DNA from: Pseudomonadota bacterium
Lineage (GTDB): Bacteria > Pseudomonadota > Alphaproteobacteria > Rhizobiales > Xanthobacteraceae
Direction of reading: 5' to 3'
Assembly (NCBI GenBank): GCA_023417665.1
Contig: JAEZFA010000181.1
Location: 1-11,970, forward strand
DNA: 11,970 nucleotides
The notes beneath the pieces are model-generated. The model was not told the DNA's origin. It searched no databases and was given only the letters and a program-made list of their open reading frames with translations. The stretch's first letter is position 1. Every line of letters begins with the position of its first letter. This document shows, piece after piece, positions 6,456 through 11,970 of the stretch. The translations under genes and the position numbers were made by a program.

Positions 6456-6514
6456 GCTCGACGCCAGCGGCGAACTGGAACACCAAAAGAAAAGAAAAGC
6501 CTAAAACGAAAGCC

Positions 6515-6554
6515 CAAAAACAAAAGCCCAAGTCAGCGGAGGCTGACTTGGGCT
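6515..6554 (-). terminator. Intrinsic terminator of the lysine-rich H1-like gene
   Basis: A perfect 13-base-pair stem AGCCCAAGTCAGC / GCTGACTTGGGCT with a four-base loop lies 25 bases past the minus-strand stop. On the minus strand it is followed by TTTTGTTTTT. The plus-strand side lacks a T-run, so termination of the convergent LCCL operon here would be weaker. Confidence 0.9.
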
Positions 6555-6579
6555 GCAGGCGTTATCGAAAAACCGGCGC

Positions 6580-6894
6580 TCAGGACGCAGCAGGCGCCAT
6601 CGGCTCGGCTGCCGGCGCGGCGGTTTCCGCCTTGGACTTGCGCTTCATGTCCATGGTGTGGGCGCGCTTATAGCTCTGGATGTCCTTGAACTTCCCGGTC
6701 TTGTCGCGGACCGCGTAAAGCTTCTTGCCCTTGGAGCTGTAAAGGACGGTCCGGCGAGCCTTCTTCGCTTTGGCCTTCTTTTTCTTGGCCGTTTTCTTCG
6801 CCGCGGCCTTCTTTAGTTTCTTGGCCGCTTTCTTCGCGGTCTTTTTCGCCTTCTTTGCTTTCTTCGCCTTCTTCGCTTTTTTCTTCTTTGCCAT
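6580..6894 (-). CDS. Lysine/alanine-rich histone H1-like DNA-binding protein
   Basis: A 104-residue, very basic protein. Residues 2-46 are almost entirely Lys and Ala, including a run of AKK triplets (KKAKKAKKAKK) and KKAAAKKTAKKKK, like the tails of bacterial histone H1-like proteins. A compact segment follows at 48-85 (TVLYSSKGKKLYAVRDKTGK, then FKDIQSYKRAH), and the end is an Ala/Pro-rich acidic tail (TAAPAAEPMAPAAS). The middle segment looks like a conserved fold, but I do not recognise a named domain. A nucleoid-associated or nucleic-acid-binding role is inferred from composition. GAGGGG lies about nine bases before the ATG. The frame stays open far upstream, but that part overlaps the divergent oxidoreductase and is rejected. 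The gene has its own terminator. Confidence 0.88.
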   Translation of the reverse strand: MAKKKKAKKAKKAKKAKKTAKKAAKKLKKAAAKKTAKKKKAKAKKARRTVLYSSKGKKLYAVRDKTGKFKDIQSYKRAHTMDMKRKSKAETAAPAAEPMAPAAS

Positions 6895-6928
6895 AACCCA
6901 ATTCCCCTCAGTTGCCGCAAATCGGATA

Positions 6929-6950
6929 GCCGACATTAGCGCGTGTCGGC
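6929..6950. repeat. Inverted repeat in the divergent intergenic region
   Basis: GCCGACA-N8-TGTCGGC is a perfect seven-base inverted repeat 35 bases upstream of the H1-like start. It lies just downstream of a minus-strand TTGACG (6958-6963), where a promoter core would be. It could be an operator or an mRNA hairpin; nothing further identifies it. Confidence 0.4.
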
Positions 6951-6991
6951 GTTTTGTCGTCAATGGCGATTCGACGCTTCCCACCGGAGGT

Positions 6992-7020
6992 TTGGCATTG
7001 CGCAAGCGGTGACGCATACT
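6992..7020 (+). promoter_or_regulatory. Candidate sigma70 promoter for the oxidoreductase
   Basis: TTGGCA (6992-6997), a 17-base spacer and CATACT (7015-7020) lie upstream of the oxidoreductase. The predicted start is near 7027, giving a leader of about 40 bases that contains AGGGAG. Confidence 0.5.
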
Positions 7021-7068
7021 TGGTGCCTCACGATAAAAAAGCAGCCGCAAGGGAGCTCGCGTAACGCC

Positions 7069-8088
7069 ATGACCGCAAACCAGAACCGTCGCATCGTATT
7101 GGCCTCGCGGCCCGAGGGTGAACCGAAGCCCGAACACTTTCGTCTGGAAACGGTCGAGATTCCCGAGCCCAAAGACGGCGAGGTGCTCTTGCGCAATCTC
7201 TGGATGTCGCTCGACCCCTATATGCGCGGCCGCATGAGCGCGGCGAAGTCCTATGCCAAGCCGGTCGAGGTCGGCGATCCCATGGTGGCGGGCACCGTCA
7301 GCGAGGTCGTGAAGTCGAACCGGCCGGAATTCGTGCCGGGCGATATCGTGCTCTCCTATACGGGCTGGATGGATTACGCGATCTCGAACGGTGCCGATCT
7401 GCGCAAGCTCGATCCCAAGCAGGCGCCGGTGCAGACCGCGCTCGGCGTGCTCGGGATGCCGGGAATGACCGCCTATACCGGCATGCGCAACATCGGCATG
7501 CCGAAGCCGGACGAAACCGTCGTGGTTGCGGCGGCTTCCGGCCCGGTCGGCTCCTTCGTCGGCCAGTACGCCAAGCTCAAGGGCTGCCGGGCCGTCGGCA
7601 TCGCGGGTGGCGCCGACAAGTGCAAATACGTCGTGGAGGAACTGGGTTTTGACGCCTGCCTCGATCACCGCGATCCCGGCTTCCCGAAACAGCTCGCCGA
7701 GGCCTGTCCGAAAGGCATCGACGTCTATTTCGAGAATGTCGGCGGCAAGGTCTGGGACGCGGTATTCCCGCTGCTCAACGACTTCGCCCGCGTGCCCGTC
7801 TGCGGGATCGTGTCTCATTACAACGACACCGCCCTGCCGCCGGGGCCGGATCGCACCGGCATGCTGATGGGCGCCATCCTTCGCCGCCGTCTTACGCTGC
7901 GCGGGTTCATCGTATGGGACTTCCAGGCGCAGGCCGGCGATTTCTATCGCGAGGCGGGGGGCTGGCTGCGCGAGGGCCGGATTAAGTACCGGGAAGACGT
8001 GGTGAACGGACTGGAAAACGCACCCGAGGCCTTCATGGGCATGCTCAAGGGCAGGAATTTCGGGAAGCTTCTGGTGAAGATTGGTTGA
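7069..8088 (+). CDS. NADP-dependent medium-chain oxidoreductase (PTGR/LTB4DH-like MDR family)
   Basis: A 339-residue soluble enzyme of the zinc-independent medium-chain dehydrogenase/reductase group that reduces activated alkenes, such as enones and alkenals, with NADPH. The N-terminal substrate domain carries the family mark SLDPYMRGRM at 47-56. The motif GMPGMTAYTG is at 129-138. The Rossmann domain has AASGPVGSFVGQYAK at 155-169, followed by GGADKCKYV at 180-188, whose basic residues favour NADP. FENVGG is at 221-226. The catalytic-zinc cysteines of alcohol dehydrogenases are absent, as expected. The ATG at 7069 aligns with family N-termini (NRRIVLASRPEGEP); the frame is open upstream to 6943 but that is non-coding. 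AGGGAG lies about 13 bases upstream. The physiological substrate is unknown. Confidence 0.94.
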   Translation: MTANQNRRIVLASRPEGEPKPEHFRLETVEIPEPKDGEVLLRNLWMSLDPYMRGRMSAAKSYAKPVEVGDPMVAGTVSEVVKSNRPEFVPGDIVLSYTGWMDYAISNGADLRKLDPKQAPVQTALGVLGMPGMTAYTGMRNIGMPKPDETVVVAAASGPVGSFVGQYAKLKGCRAVGIAGGADKCKYVVEELGFDACLDHRDPGFPKQLAEACPKGIDVYFENVGGKVWDAVFPLLNDFARVPVCGIVSHYNDTALPPGPDRTGMLMGAILRRRLTLRGFIVWDFQAQAGDFYREAGGWLREGRIKYREDVVNGLENAPEAFMGMLKGRNFGKLLVKIG

Positions 8089-8100
8089 AATGGTTGCGAT

Positions 8101-8161
8101 ACACCCTCTCCTGGACGGGGAGGGTGGCTTCGAGCGTAGCGATAAGCCGGGTGGGGAGGGT
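8101..8161. repeat. REP-like dispersed palindromic repeat
   Basis: This element occupies most of the gap between two convergent genes. It holds a stem ACCCTCTCC/GGGGAGGGT (8103-8111 with 8117-8125, one G-U pair), a second stem GGCTT/AAGCC (8126-8130 with 8144-8148), and a second copy of GGGGAGGGT at 8153-8161 that could pair with the first arm instead. From memory, closely similar elements are scattered through Bradyrhizobium and Rhodopseudomonas-type genomes. It may also act as a transcription barrier, as neither flanking gene has a separate U-tract terminator. Confidence 0.7.
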
Positions 8162-8166
8162 TGAAA

Positions 8167-8814
8167 TCAACGCCTCTCGATCTCCGTCACCCTTCCGCTG
8201 TCGATCTTCACGATGGTCTGCGCCAGCCGCTCGATTTCGTCATGCGAATGGCTGACGTAGAGGACGGGGAGCTTCGCGTTCGTCACCAGCTTCGTCAGAT
8301 AAGGGATGATCTCGTTCTTGCGGCCGGCGTCGAGGGACGCGAGCGGCTCGTCAAGAAGCAGCGCCTGCGGGTCGGCCAGCAGCGCGCGGCCGATCGCGAC
8401 GCGCTGGCGCTCGCCGCCTGAAAGCTTGCGCGGCCGGCGCGTGAGCAAAGGCTCTATGCCGAGAAGCGACACCACCTCGTCGAACTGACCGTCGCGCGGC
8501 TTCCCGGCAAGCCAGCGGCCGAACATGAGGTTCTGCGCGACCGTGAAATGCGGAAACAGCCGGCTTTCCTGAAAAACGATGCGGACGCCGCGCTTGTTGG
8601 CCGGCAGGTCGATGCGCCGTTCGCTGTCGAACAGCGTTTTGCCGGCAACGACGATGCGTCCGCGGGCCGGACGGTGCAGTCCGGCAATCGCGGCGACGAT
8701 GCTCGATTTCCCGGAGCCTGACGGCCCGGAAAGCGCGGTCACCATGCTCTCGCTCTTGAAGGCGGCGTCGAGATTGAACTCGCCGAGGGTGGTCTGGACG
8801 GAAACGTCGAACAT
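8167..8814 (-). CDS. modC: Molybdate ABC transporter ATP-binding protein, short form lacking the TOBE domain
   Basis: The ATPase subunit of the molybdate importer, on the cytoplasmic face of the ModB dimer. The 215-residue protein has Walker A GPSGSGKSS (30-38), Q-loop FQESRLF (81-87), signature LSGGERQRVA (131-140), Walker B ALLLDEP (151-157) and the switch histidine in VSHSHDE (187-193). FQESRLFPHFTVAQNL is characteristic of ModC. Typical ModC proteins are about 350 residues with a C-terminal TOBE/Mop domain that binds molybdate; here the protein ends at the core, and the domain is a separate gene upstream in the operon. The start lies six bases after the modB stop. A REP-like palindrome begins six bases past its stop. 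Confidence 0.93.
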   Translation of the reverse strand: MFDVSVQTTLGEFNLDAAFKSESMVTALSGPSGSGKSSIVAAIAGLHRPARGRIVVAGKTLFDSERRIDLPANKRGVRIVFQESRLFPHFTVAQNLMFGRWLAGKPRDGQFDEVVSLLGIEPLLTRRPRKLSGGERQRVAIGRALLADPQALLLDEPLASLDAGRKNEIIPYLTKLVTNAKLPVLYVSHSHDEIERLAQTIVKIDSGRVTEIERR

Positions 8815-8820
8815 CAGAGC

Positions 8821-9513
8821 CTATCCGTCGATCCGGGCGGCAGTCTTGCGCGCCAGCACTTCGGAAATGACGAGTGCCGCAAGCGCGATGACCATGGCGA
8901 CCGCCGCCAGCCGGAATGCGCCGGCGTCGCCGCCCGGAACCTGCGTGAAGGTGTAAATCGCGGCCGGCAAGGTGCGGGTCTCGCCGGGGATGTTCGAGAC
9001 GAAGGTAATCGTGGCACCGAATTCGCCGAGGGCCTTGGCGAAGGCCAGTACGAGGCCCGCGATAATGCCGGGGAGCGCAAGCGGAAGGGTCACGAGAAAG
9101 AAGGTGGTGAGCCCGCTTGCGCCAAGCGTTCGCGAAGCATCCTCAAGCCGACGGTCGGTGCTTTCCAGCGACAGCCGGATCGCGCGCGCCATCAGCGGGA
9201 AGCCCATGACGGCGGCCGCGAGTGCGGCGCCGGTCCAGCGGAACGAGAATACGATGCCGAAGGTCTGCTCGAGCCAGGCGCCGACGACACCCTTGCGGCC
9301 GAAGGTCAGCAAAAGAATGTAGCCGGTAACGACCGGCGGCAGCACCAGCGGCATATGCACCAGTGCGTCGAGAATGATCTTGCCCGGAAAGCGCCAGCGC
9401 GCCAGCGCGTACGCCACGAACATGCCGAGCGGCAGGCTCGCCGCGATGCCAATCGACGCGACCCACAGACTGAGGCGGATCGCGTCGAGTTCTTCTGCGG
9501 AAAAGGAAAACAC
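8821..9513 (-). CDS. modB: Molybdate ABC transporter permease
   Basis: The inner-membrane channel subunit that pairs with ModA and ModC. The 230-residue protein has about five to six hydrophobic helices. The cytoplasmic coupling (EAA) loop is at about 124-153 (EDASRTLGASGLTTFFLVTL), followed by AKALGEFGATITFVSNIPGE (159-178), a segment typical of ModB. The start is a GTG codon and its N-terminus (FSFSAEELDAIRLSL) lines up with ModB N-termini; no strong SD is visible, which fits translational coupling to mop 19 bases upstream. The stop lies six bases before modC. Confidence 0.95.
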   Translation of the reverse strand: MFSFSAEELDAIRLSLWVASIGIAASLPLGMFVAYALARWRFPGKIILDALVHMPLVLPPVVTGYILLLTFGRKGVVGAWLEQTFGIVFSFRWTGAALAAAVMGFPLMARAIRLSLESTDRRLEDASRTLGASGLTTFFLVTLPLALPGIIAGLVLAFAKALGEFGATITFVSNIPGETRTLPAAIYTFTQVPGGDAGAFRLAAVAMVIALAALVISEVLARKTAARIDG

Positions 9514-9532
9514 GGGGAGAGCTTGCCGAAAA

Positions 9533-9739
9533 TCAGTCCACGCCGACCATGACGTCGGAGGCCTTGATGATCGCCTTGACGGTGCTGCCGGTTTTGAGCC
9601 CGAGTTCGTCCACGGCTTCGTTCGTGATCGAGGCGGTGATGGTCGTGCCGCCGATGTCGATCTTCACATGCGCCGTGGTTGCGCCCTTGGTGACCGAAAC
9701 CACCTTGCCCGGAATCTGGTTGCGTGCACTGATTTTCAT
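9533..9739 (-). CDS. mop: Stand-alone molybdate-binding Mop/TOBE protein
   Basis: A 68-residue cytoplasmic protein covering a single Mop/TOBE domain: MKISARNQIPGKVVSVTKGA, then a beta-rich stretch with ITASITNEAVDELGL and ending VKAIIKASDVMVGVD. S-A-R-N-Q, the G-K-V segment and K-A-S-D-V are hallmarks of molbindins, which form oligomers that store or buffer molybdate or tungstate. AGGAAA lies about six bases before the ATG. It sits between modA (11 bases upstream) and modB (19 bases downstream), so it is part of the mod operon. Its likely role is to supply the molybdate sensing or storage function normally fused to ModC. The family call is firm; the link to ModC is inferred. Confidence 0.92.
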   Translation of the reverse strand: MKISARNQIPGKVVSVTKGATTAHVKIDIGGTTITASITNEAVDELGLKTGSTVKAIIKASDVMVGVD

Positions 9740-9750
9740 GCTTGTTTCCT

Positions 9751-10557
9751 TTAGTTCGTCTTGGCCGCGGCGAGTACGGTGAAGCCGTGCTTCCTGAAGA
9801 TCGCCTGCGCCGACGGCGCGCTCAGCGCTTTGAGGAATTCTGCCGCCTTCTGGTTCTTCGACGTCTCCAGCTGCGCGACCGGATAGATGATCGCGGGATG
9901 CGAGCCTTCCGGGAAAGTGCTGATGACTGCGACCTGCGGTTCGGATGCGGCGTCGGTGCCGTAAACGATGCCGAGCGGCGCTTCGCCGCGCGCGACATAA
10001 GCCAGTGCGACGCGAACATTCTCGGCCTGCGCGAGCTTGCCTTCCACCGATTTGTAAATGCCGAGCTTGTCGAGCGCGGCCTTTGCATAGCGGCCGGCCG
10101 GAACGCTATCGACCTGGCCGACCGAAAGACGTCCACTGCCCAGCAGACCGGCAAGATCGAAGTTCGGACCGATCTTCACGTCCTTGAACTTTCCGTCCTT
10201 GCGGGCGATCAGCACGAGCGTGTTGCCGAGCAGGCTGTGGCGCGTGCCGGCGCGCACGAGTTTCTTCTGCTCGACATAATCCATCCACTTCAGGTCGGCG
10301 GAAATGAAAATGTCGGCCGGCGCGCCGTTCTCGATCTGCTTCGCAAGCGCGGAGCTTGCTGCGTAGCTGATCTTCACGTCCGTCTTGTTCGCCTTGGTCC
10401 ACTCGGCCGCGATCTCGTCGAGTGCGTTCTTCATGCTCGCCGCCGCGAATACGACGACAGGCTGGTTGTCTTGCGCCCGCAGCGGCGCGGTGACCGGAAA
10501 TACGAAAGTAAGCGCGAACGCCGACAGCGCAGCGCCAATCAGAAGCCGTCGCTTCAT
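9751..10557 (-). CDS. modA: Molybdate-binding periplasmic protein
   Basis: The substrate-binding component of the molybdate importer. The 268-residue precursor has a Sec signal peptide at 1-28 (MKRRLLIGAALSAFALTFVF, cleaved about after APLRA). The mature protein begins with the ModA block VVVFAAASMKNALDEIAAEW; Ser41 and Ser69 (in YAASSALAKQ) are at the positions of the oxyanion-binding serines. Further family blocks are GAPADIFISADLKWMD (79-94), SVPAGRYAKAAL (151-162) and APLGIVYGTDA (193-203). The ATG is supported by GGAGGAT seven bases upstream. It is first in the modA-mop-modB-modC operon, and the leader of over 100 bases is predicted to be structured. Confidence 0.96.
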   Translation of the reverse strand: MKRRLLIGAALSAFALTFVFPVTAPLRAQDNQPVVVFAAASMKNALDEIAAEWTKANKTDVKISYAASSALAKQIENGAPADIFISADLKWMDYVEQKKLVRAGTRHSLLGNTLVLIARKDGKFKDVKIGPNFDLAGLLGSGRLSVGQVDSVPAGRYAKAALDKLGIYKSVEGKLAQAENVRVALAYVARGEAPLGIVYGTDAASEPQVAVISTFPEGSHPAIIYPVAQLETSKNQKAAEFLKALSAPSAQAIFRKHGFTVLAAAKTN

Positions 10558-10626
10558 GACAGTATCCTCCAGAGGCAGCCCAGGGGTGCCCGGTTGTTTT
10601 CTTTGGAAGCGCCACGGCTTTTCGCT

Positions 10627-10683
10627 TCATCAAGCGAGAACGGGCGAGATACCGCCTTCTCCGGCGGGCCGCTATGCAGCGGA
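10627..10683 (-). promoter_or_regulatory. Hairpin-rich 5' leader of modA
   Basis: Reading along the mRNA, three short perfect stem-loops occur in a row: CCGCT-GCAT-AGCGG, CCGCC-GGAGAA-GGCGG and, further on, CGCTT-GATG-AAGCG. They lie between the candidate promoter and the modA SD. They could be part of a regulatory RNA, but I do not recognise the Moco riboswitch or any other known class. Confidence 0.3.
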
Positions 10684-10688
10684 AAGTC

Positions 10689-10717
10689 ACCATATAAAGA
10701 AGCAGGCCTGCCGCCAA
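10689..10717 (-). promoter_or_regulatory. Candidate promoter of the mod operon
   Basis: The minus strand has TTGGCG (10712-10717), a 17-base spacer and TATGGT (10689-10694). The -35 falls inside the hairpin that follows the upstream coiled-coil gene. The leader would be about 125 bases. I see no clear ModE-type palindrome; TTTATATGG overlapping the -10 is only a partial resemblance. Confidence 0.35.
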
Positions 10718-10724
10718 GCGGCAG
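10708..10724 (-). terminator. Weak hairpin terminator after the coiled-coil gene
   Basis: CTGCCGC-TTG-GCGGCAG is a perfect seven-base-pair stem one base past the stop of the coiled-coil gene. The following minus-strand sequence (GCCTGCTTCTTT) is only moderately T-rich, so termination may be incomplete. It overlaps the candidate modA -35 box. Confidence 0.4.
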
Positions 10725-10725
10725 T

Positions 10726-11868
10726 TCAGCGCGCCCGGTTCTGCAGGTCGCGGATGCGCTCCGCCAGCGACAGATGCCGCCGCGGCGAACCGTTCTGCTT
10801 CTTCTTCGGCTTGCCGTCGGGAGAGGCGAGAATCTCCATGAGCGGCGATTCCTCGCCTTCGAGATTGATCGCAAGCCGGCCGACTTCGGCGGCTATATCG
10901 TTGATGCGCTCGCGCAGGAGCGCGCTCTCCTCGCGTTCGGCAATCGTGGCTTCCGATAGCTGCGAGCGCAGGCCCGTCTCCGTCTCCGACAGCCGTTCAT
11001 GCTCGCGCCGGAGTTCGAACAGAGCGTTCTCCAGATTGCTCTTTTCTGACCGTAAAATTCCGACGGTCGTCTGGAAGGCTGCGGTTTTCTCGCGAAGCTG
11101 TTCGTCGACAGCGAGCGCATCGCTGCGATGCTGCGTGAGCTGCTTCTCGGTGGCGGCAAGCTTCTCGCGCGTCGCGGCGAGTTCGCCGGAAAGTTCGGTT
11201 TCGCGTTTCCGGGCGGCTTCGAGCAATTCGCCTTCACGCTTCTGCAGATGATCGGTAAGTTCGCGCTCGCGTTTTGCGAGCCGCTCTTCCGTGGCCTTTT
11301 TCTCGCGGGCAAGCAGGTCGCTTTTGCTCTGCAGGGTGTCGCGCTGGGTTTGCAGCGCCACGATTTCGACCTGCCGGCTTTCGGATTCGTTCGAAAGCGC
11401 GTCGATGGATGCGCGCGCCTCGATGAGTTCCATTTCGCGCGTTGCGAGCGTCGTCCCGGTGTCGGCAAGACCGCTGGTCTTCAGCGCCAGCGCTTCTTCG
11501 GTCGATTTCAACTGTTCTCGGAGATTGTTCTCGATCGTTTCGAGTTCTGCGATCCGCGCCGCCTTGGCTTCGCCGTCGGTTTTCAGTTCGAAAATTCTTT
11601 CGCTGCGACGGCCGATCTCGGCGAGGTAGCCCGCTTCCTTCTGCTTGACCTGTTCGACGCGGGTTTCGAGCTTGCGCATCTTCATGGCGAACTCGGCGCG
11701 CTGCTGATCCTTGTCGGCCTGGATTTCCACCATGGAGACGGGGATCGCGCCTTCGATGCGCTTGGTGGTCAGGCGCACCGCGCGGTGCCAGACCGCCGAA
11801 AGCGTTACCAGCGCGATCAGCGTCGCTCCGAGAAAGCCGAGCGAAAAGAACATGACCGCTTCGATCAT
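10726..11868 (-). CDS. Membrane-anchored long coiled-coil protein of unknown function
   Basis: A 380-residue protein. One N-terminal hydrophobic helix (about 5-26, FFSLGFLGATLIALVTLSAV) is followed by a basic stretch (HRAVRLTTKR), then a short conserved-looking segment IPVSMVEIQADKDQQRAEFA. A continuous heptad-like coiled coil rich in Glu, Lys, Arg, Leu and Ala runs from about 50 to 345. The tail is basic (KPKKKQNGSPRRHLSLAERI). The orientation is probably cytoplasmic for the coil. Similar proteins are, from memory, conserved hypotheticals in Rhizobiales. Resemblance to RmuC or structural-maintenance-type coils is compositional only, and no nuclease or ATPase motif is present. AAGGAA lies about ten bases before the ATG. 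The modA operon follows on the same strand. Confidence 0.88.
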   Translation of the reverse strand: MIEAVMFFSLGFLGATLIALVTLSAVWHRAVRLTTKRIEGAIPVSMVEIQADKDQQRAEFAMKMRKLETRVEQVKQKEAGYLAEIGRRSERIFELKTDGEAKAARIAELETIENNLREQLKSTEEALALKTSGLADTGTTLATREMELIEARASIDALSNESESRQVEIVALQTQRDTLQSKSDLLAREKKATEERLAKRERELTDHLQKREGELLEAARKRETELSGELAATREKLAATEKQLTQHRSDALAVDEQLREKTAAFQTTVGILRSEKSNLENALFELRREHERLSETETGLRSQLSEATIAEREESALLRERINDIAAEVGRLAINLEGEESPLMEILASPDGKPKKKQNGSPRRHLSLAERIRDLQNRAR

Positions 11869-11924
11869 GCTTCGCTGTTTCCTTGTGTGAGACGGTTCAA
11901 CGCAACAACCCCGAAGACGCCGGC

Positions 11925-11946
11925 GGCGCTATTGTAGTGCAGCGCC
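11925..11946. repeat. Inverted repeat upstream of the coiled-coil gene
   Basis: GGCGCT-N10-AGCGCC is a perfect six-base inverted repeat. It encloses a minus-strand TACAAT (11931-11936), a plausible -10 box, about 62 bases upstream of the start codon; no good -35 is visible at 17 bases. A further GC palindrome (CCGGCGC / GCGCCGG) occupies 11951-11970 up to the window edge. The first repeat could be an operator. Confidence 0.3.
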
Positions 11947-11970
11947 CATTCCGGCGCCCCCGCGCGCCGG

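Noticed and set aside
6943..7068. Upstream extension of the oxidoreductase frame
   Set aside because: It covers the promoter region; family N-termini align with the ATG at 7069.
6895..7818. Upstream extension of the H1-like frame, giving a 412-residue protein
   Set aside because: It lies antisense to the oxidoreductase and shows no domain; the ATG at 6894 has a good SD.
9742..10959. 405-codon plus-strand open frame opposite modA
   Set aside because: Shadow of modA and of the coiled-coil gene; no recognisable motif.
1..11970. CRISPR array or insertion sequence
   Set aside because: No regularly spaced repeats and no transposase or terminal inverted repeats with target duplications were found.

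Overview
This window looks like a chromosomal core or near-core segment of a GC-rich alphaproteobacterium, most likely Hyphomicrobiales/Rhizobiales in the Bradyrhizobium-Rhodopseudomonas-Xanthobacteraceae neighbourhood. That placement is inference. It rests on high GC, an rluD gene followed by what looks like the start of rpoH, a sigma32-like promoter of alphaproteobacterial form, and a dispersed palindrome of a kind I recall from these genomes. I see no phage, transposase, integrase or CRISPR. Coding density is high and no gene-free stretch exceeds about 300 bases.

Layout, left to right. (1) At the left edge, on the minus strand, are the first codons of a probable rpoH with a sigma32-like promoter and a leader that can fold over its ribosome binding site. 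Upstream of it on the same strand is rluD (23S rRNA pseudouridine synthase). (2) Diverging from rluD, with overlapping start codons, is a plus-strand pair: a small one-helix membrane protein (DUF6476-like) and an EamA/DMT transporter, followed by tRNA-Glu(CTC). (3) Next comes a secreted von Willebrand A (VWA) protein with a PAN-like cysteine-rich tail, closed by a strong intrinsic terminator. (4) Then follows a three-gene plus-strand operon joined by two ATGA overlaps: a MoxR-type AAA+ ATPase, a DUF2201-type protein combining an HExxH metallopeptidase-like domain with a VWA domain, and a small cytoplasmic LCCL-domain protein. (5) Convergent to it is a lysine-rich histone H1-like gene with its own terminator, and diverging from that gene is a medium-chain NADP-dependent oxidoreductase. 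(6) After a REP-like palindrome comes a minus-strand molybdate uptake operon, modA-mop-modB-modC. Here the molybdate-binding TOBE/Mop domain is a separate 68-residue gene and ModC is a 215-residue core without it. (7) The right end carries a minus-strand membrane-anchored coiled-coil protein of unknown function.

Functionally, ModA, ModB and ModC form a periplasmic binding protein, permease and ATPase for molybdate, with Mop as a probable cytoplasmic molybdate-binding partner. The MoxR/DUF2201/LCCL set has the architecture of an AAA+ remodelling ATPase with a VWA adaptor (compare RavA-ViaA, NorQ-NorD, CbbQ-CbbO), with a putative peptidase site and an unusual LCCL component added. Its substrate is unknown, and it is the best candidate in the window for an undescribed system. 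The remaining genes look like ordinary housekeeping or accessory loci.
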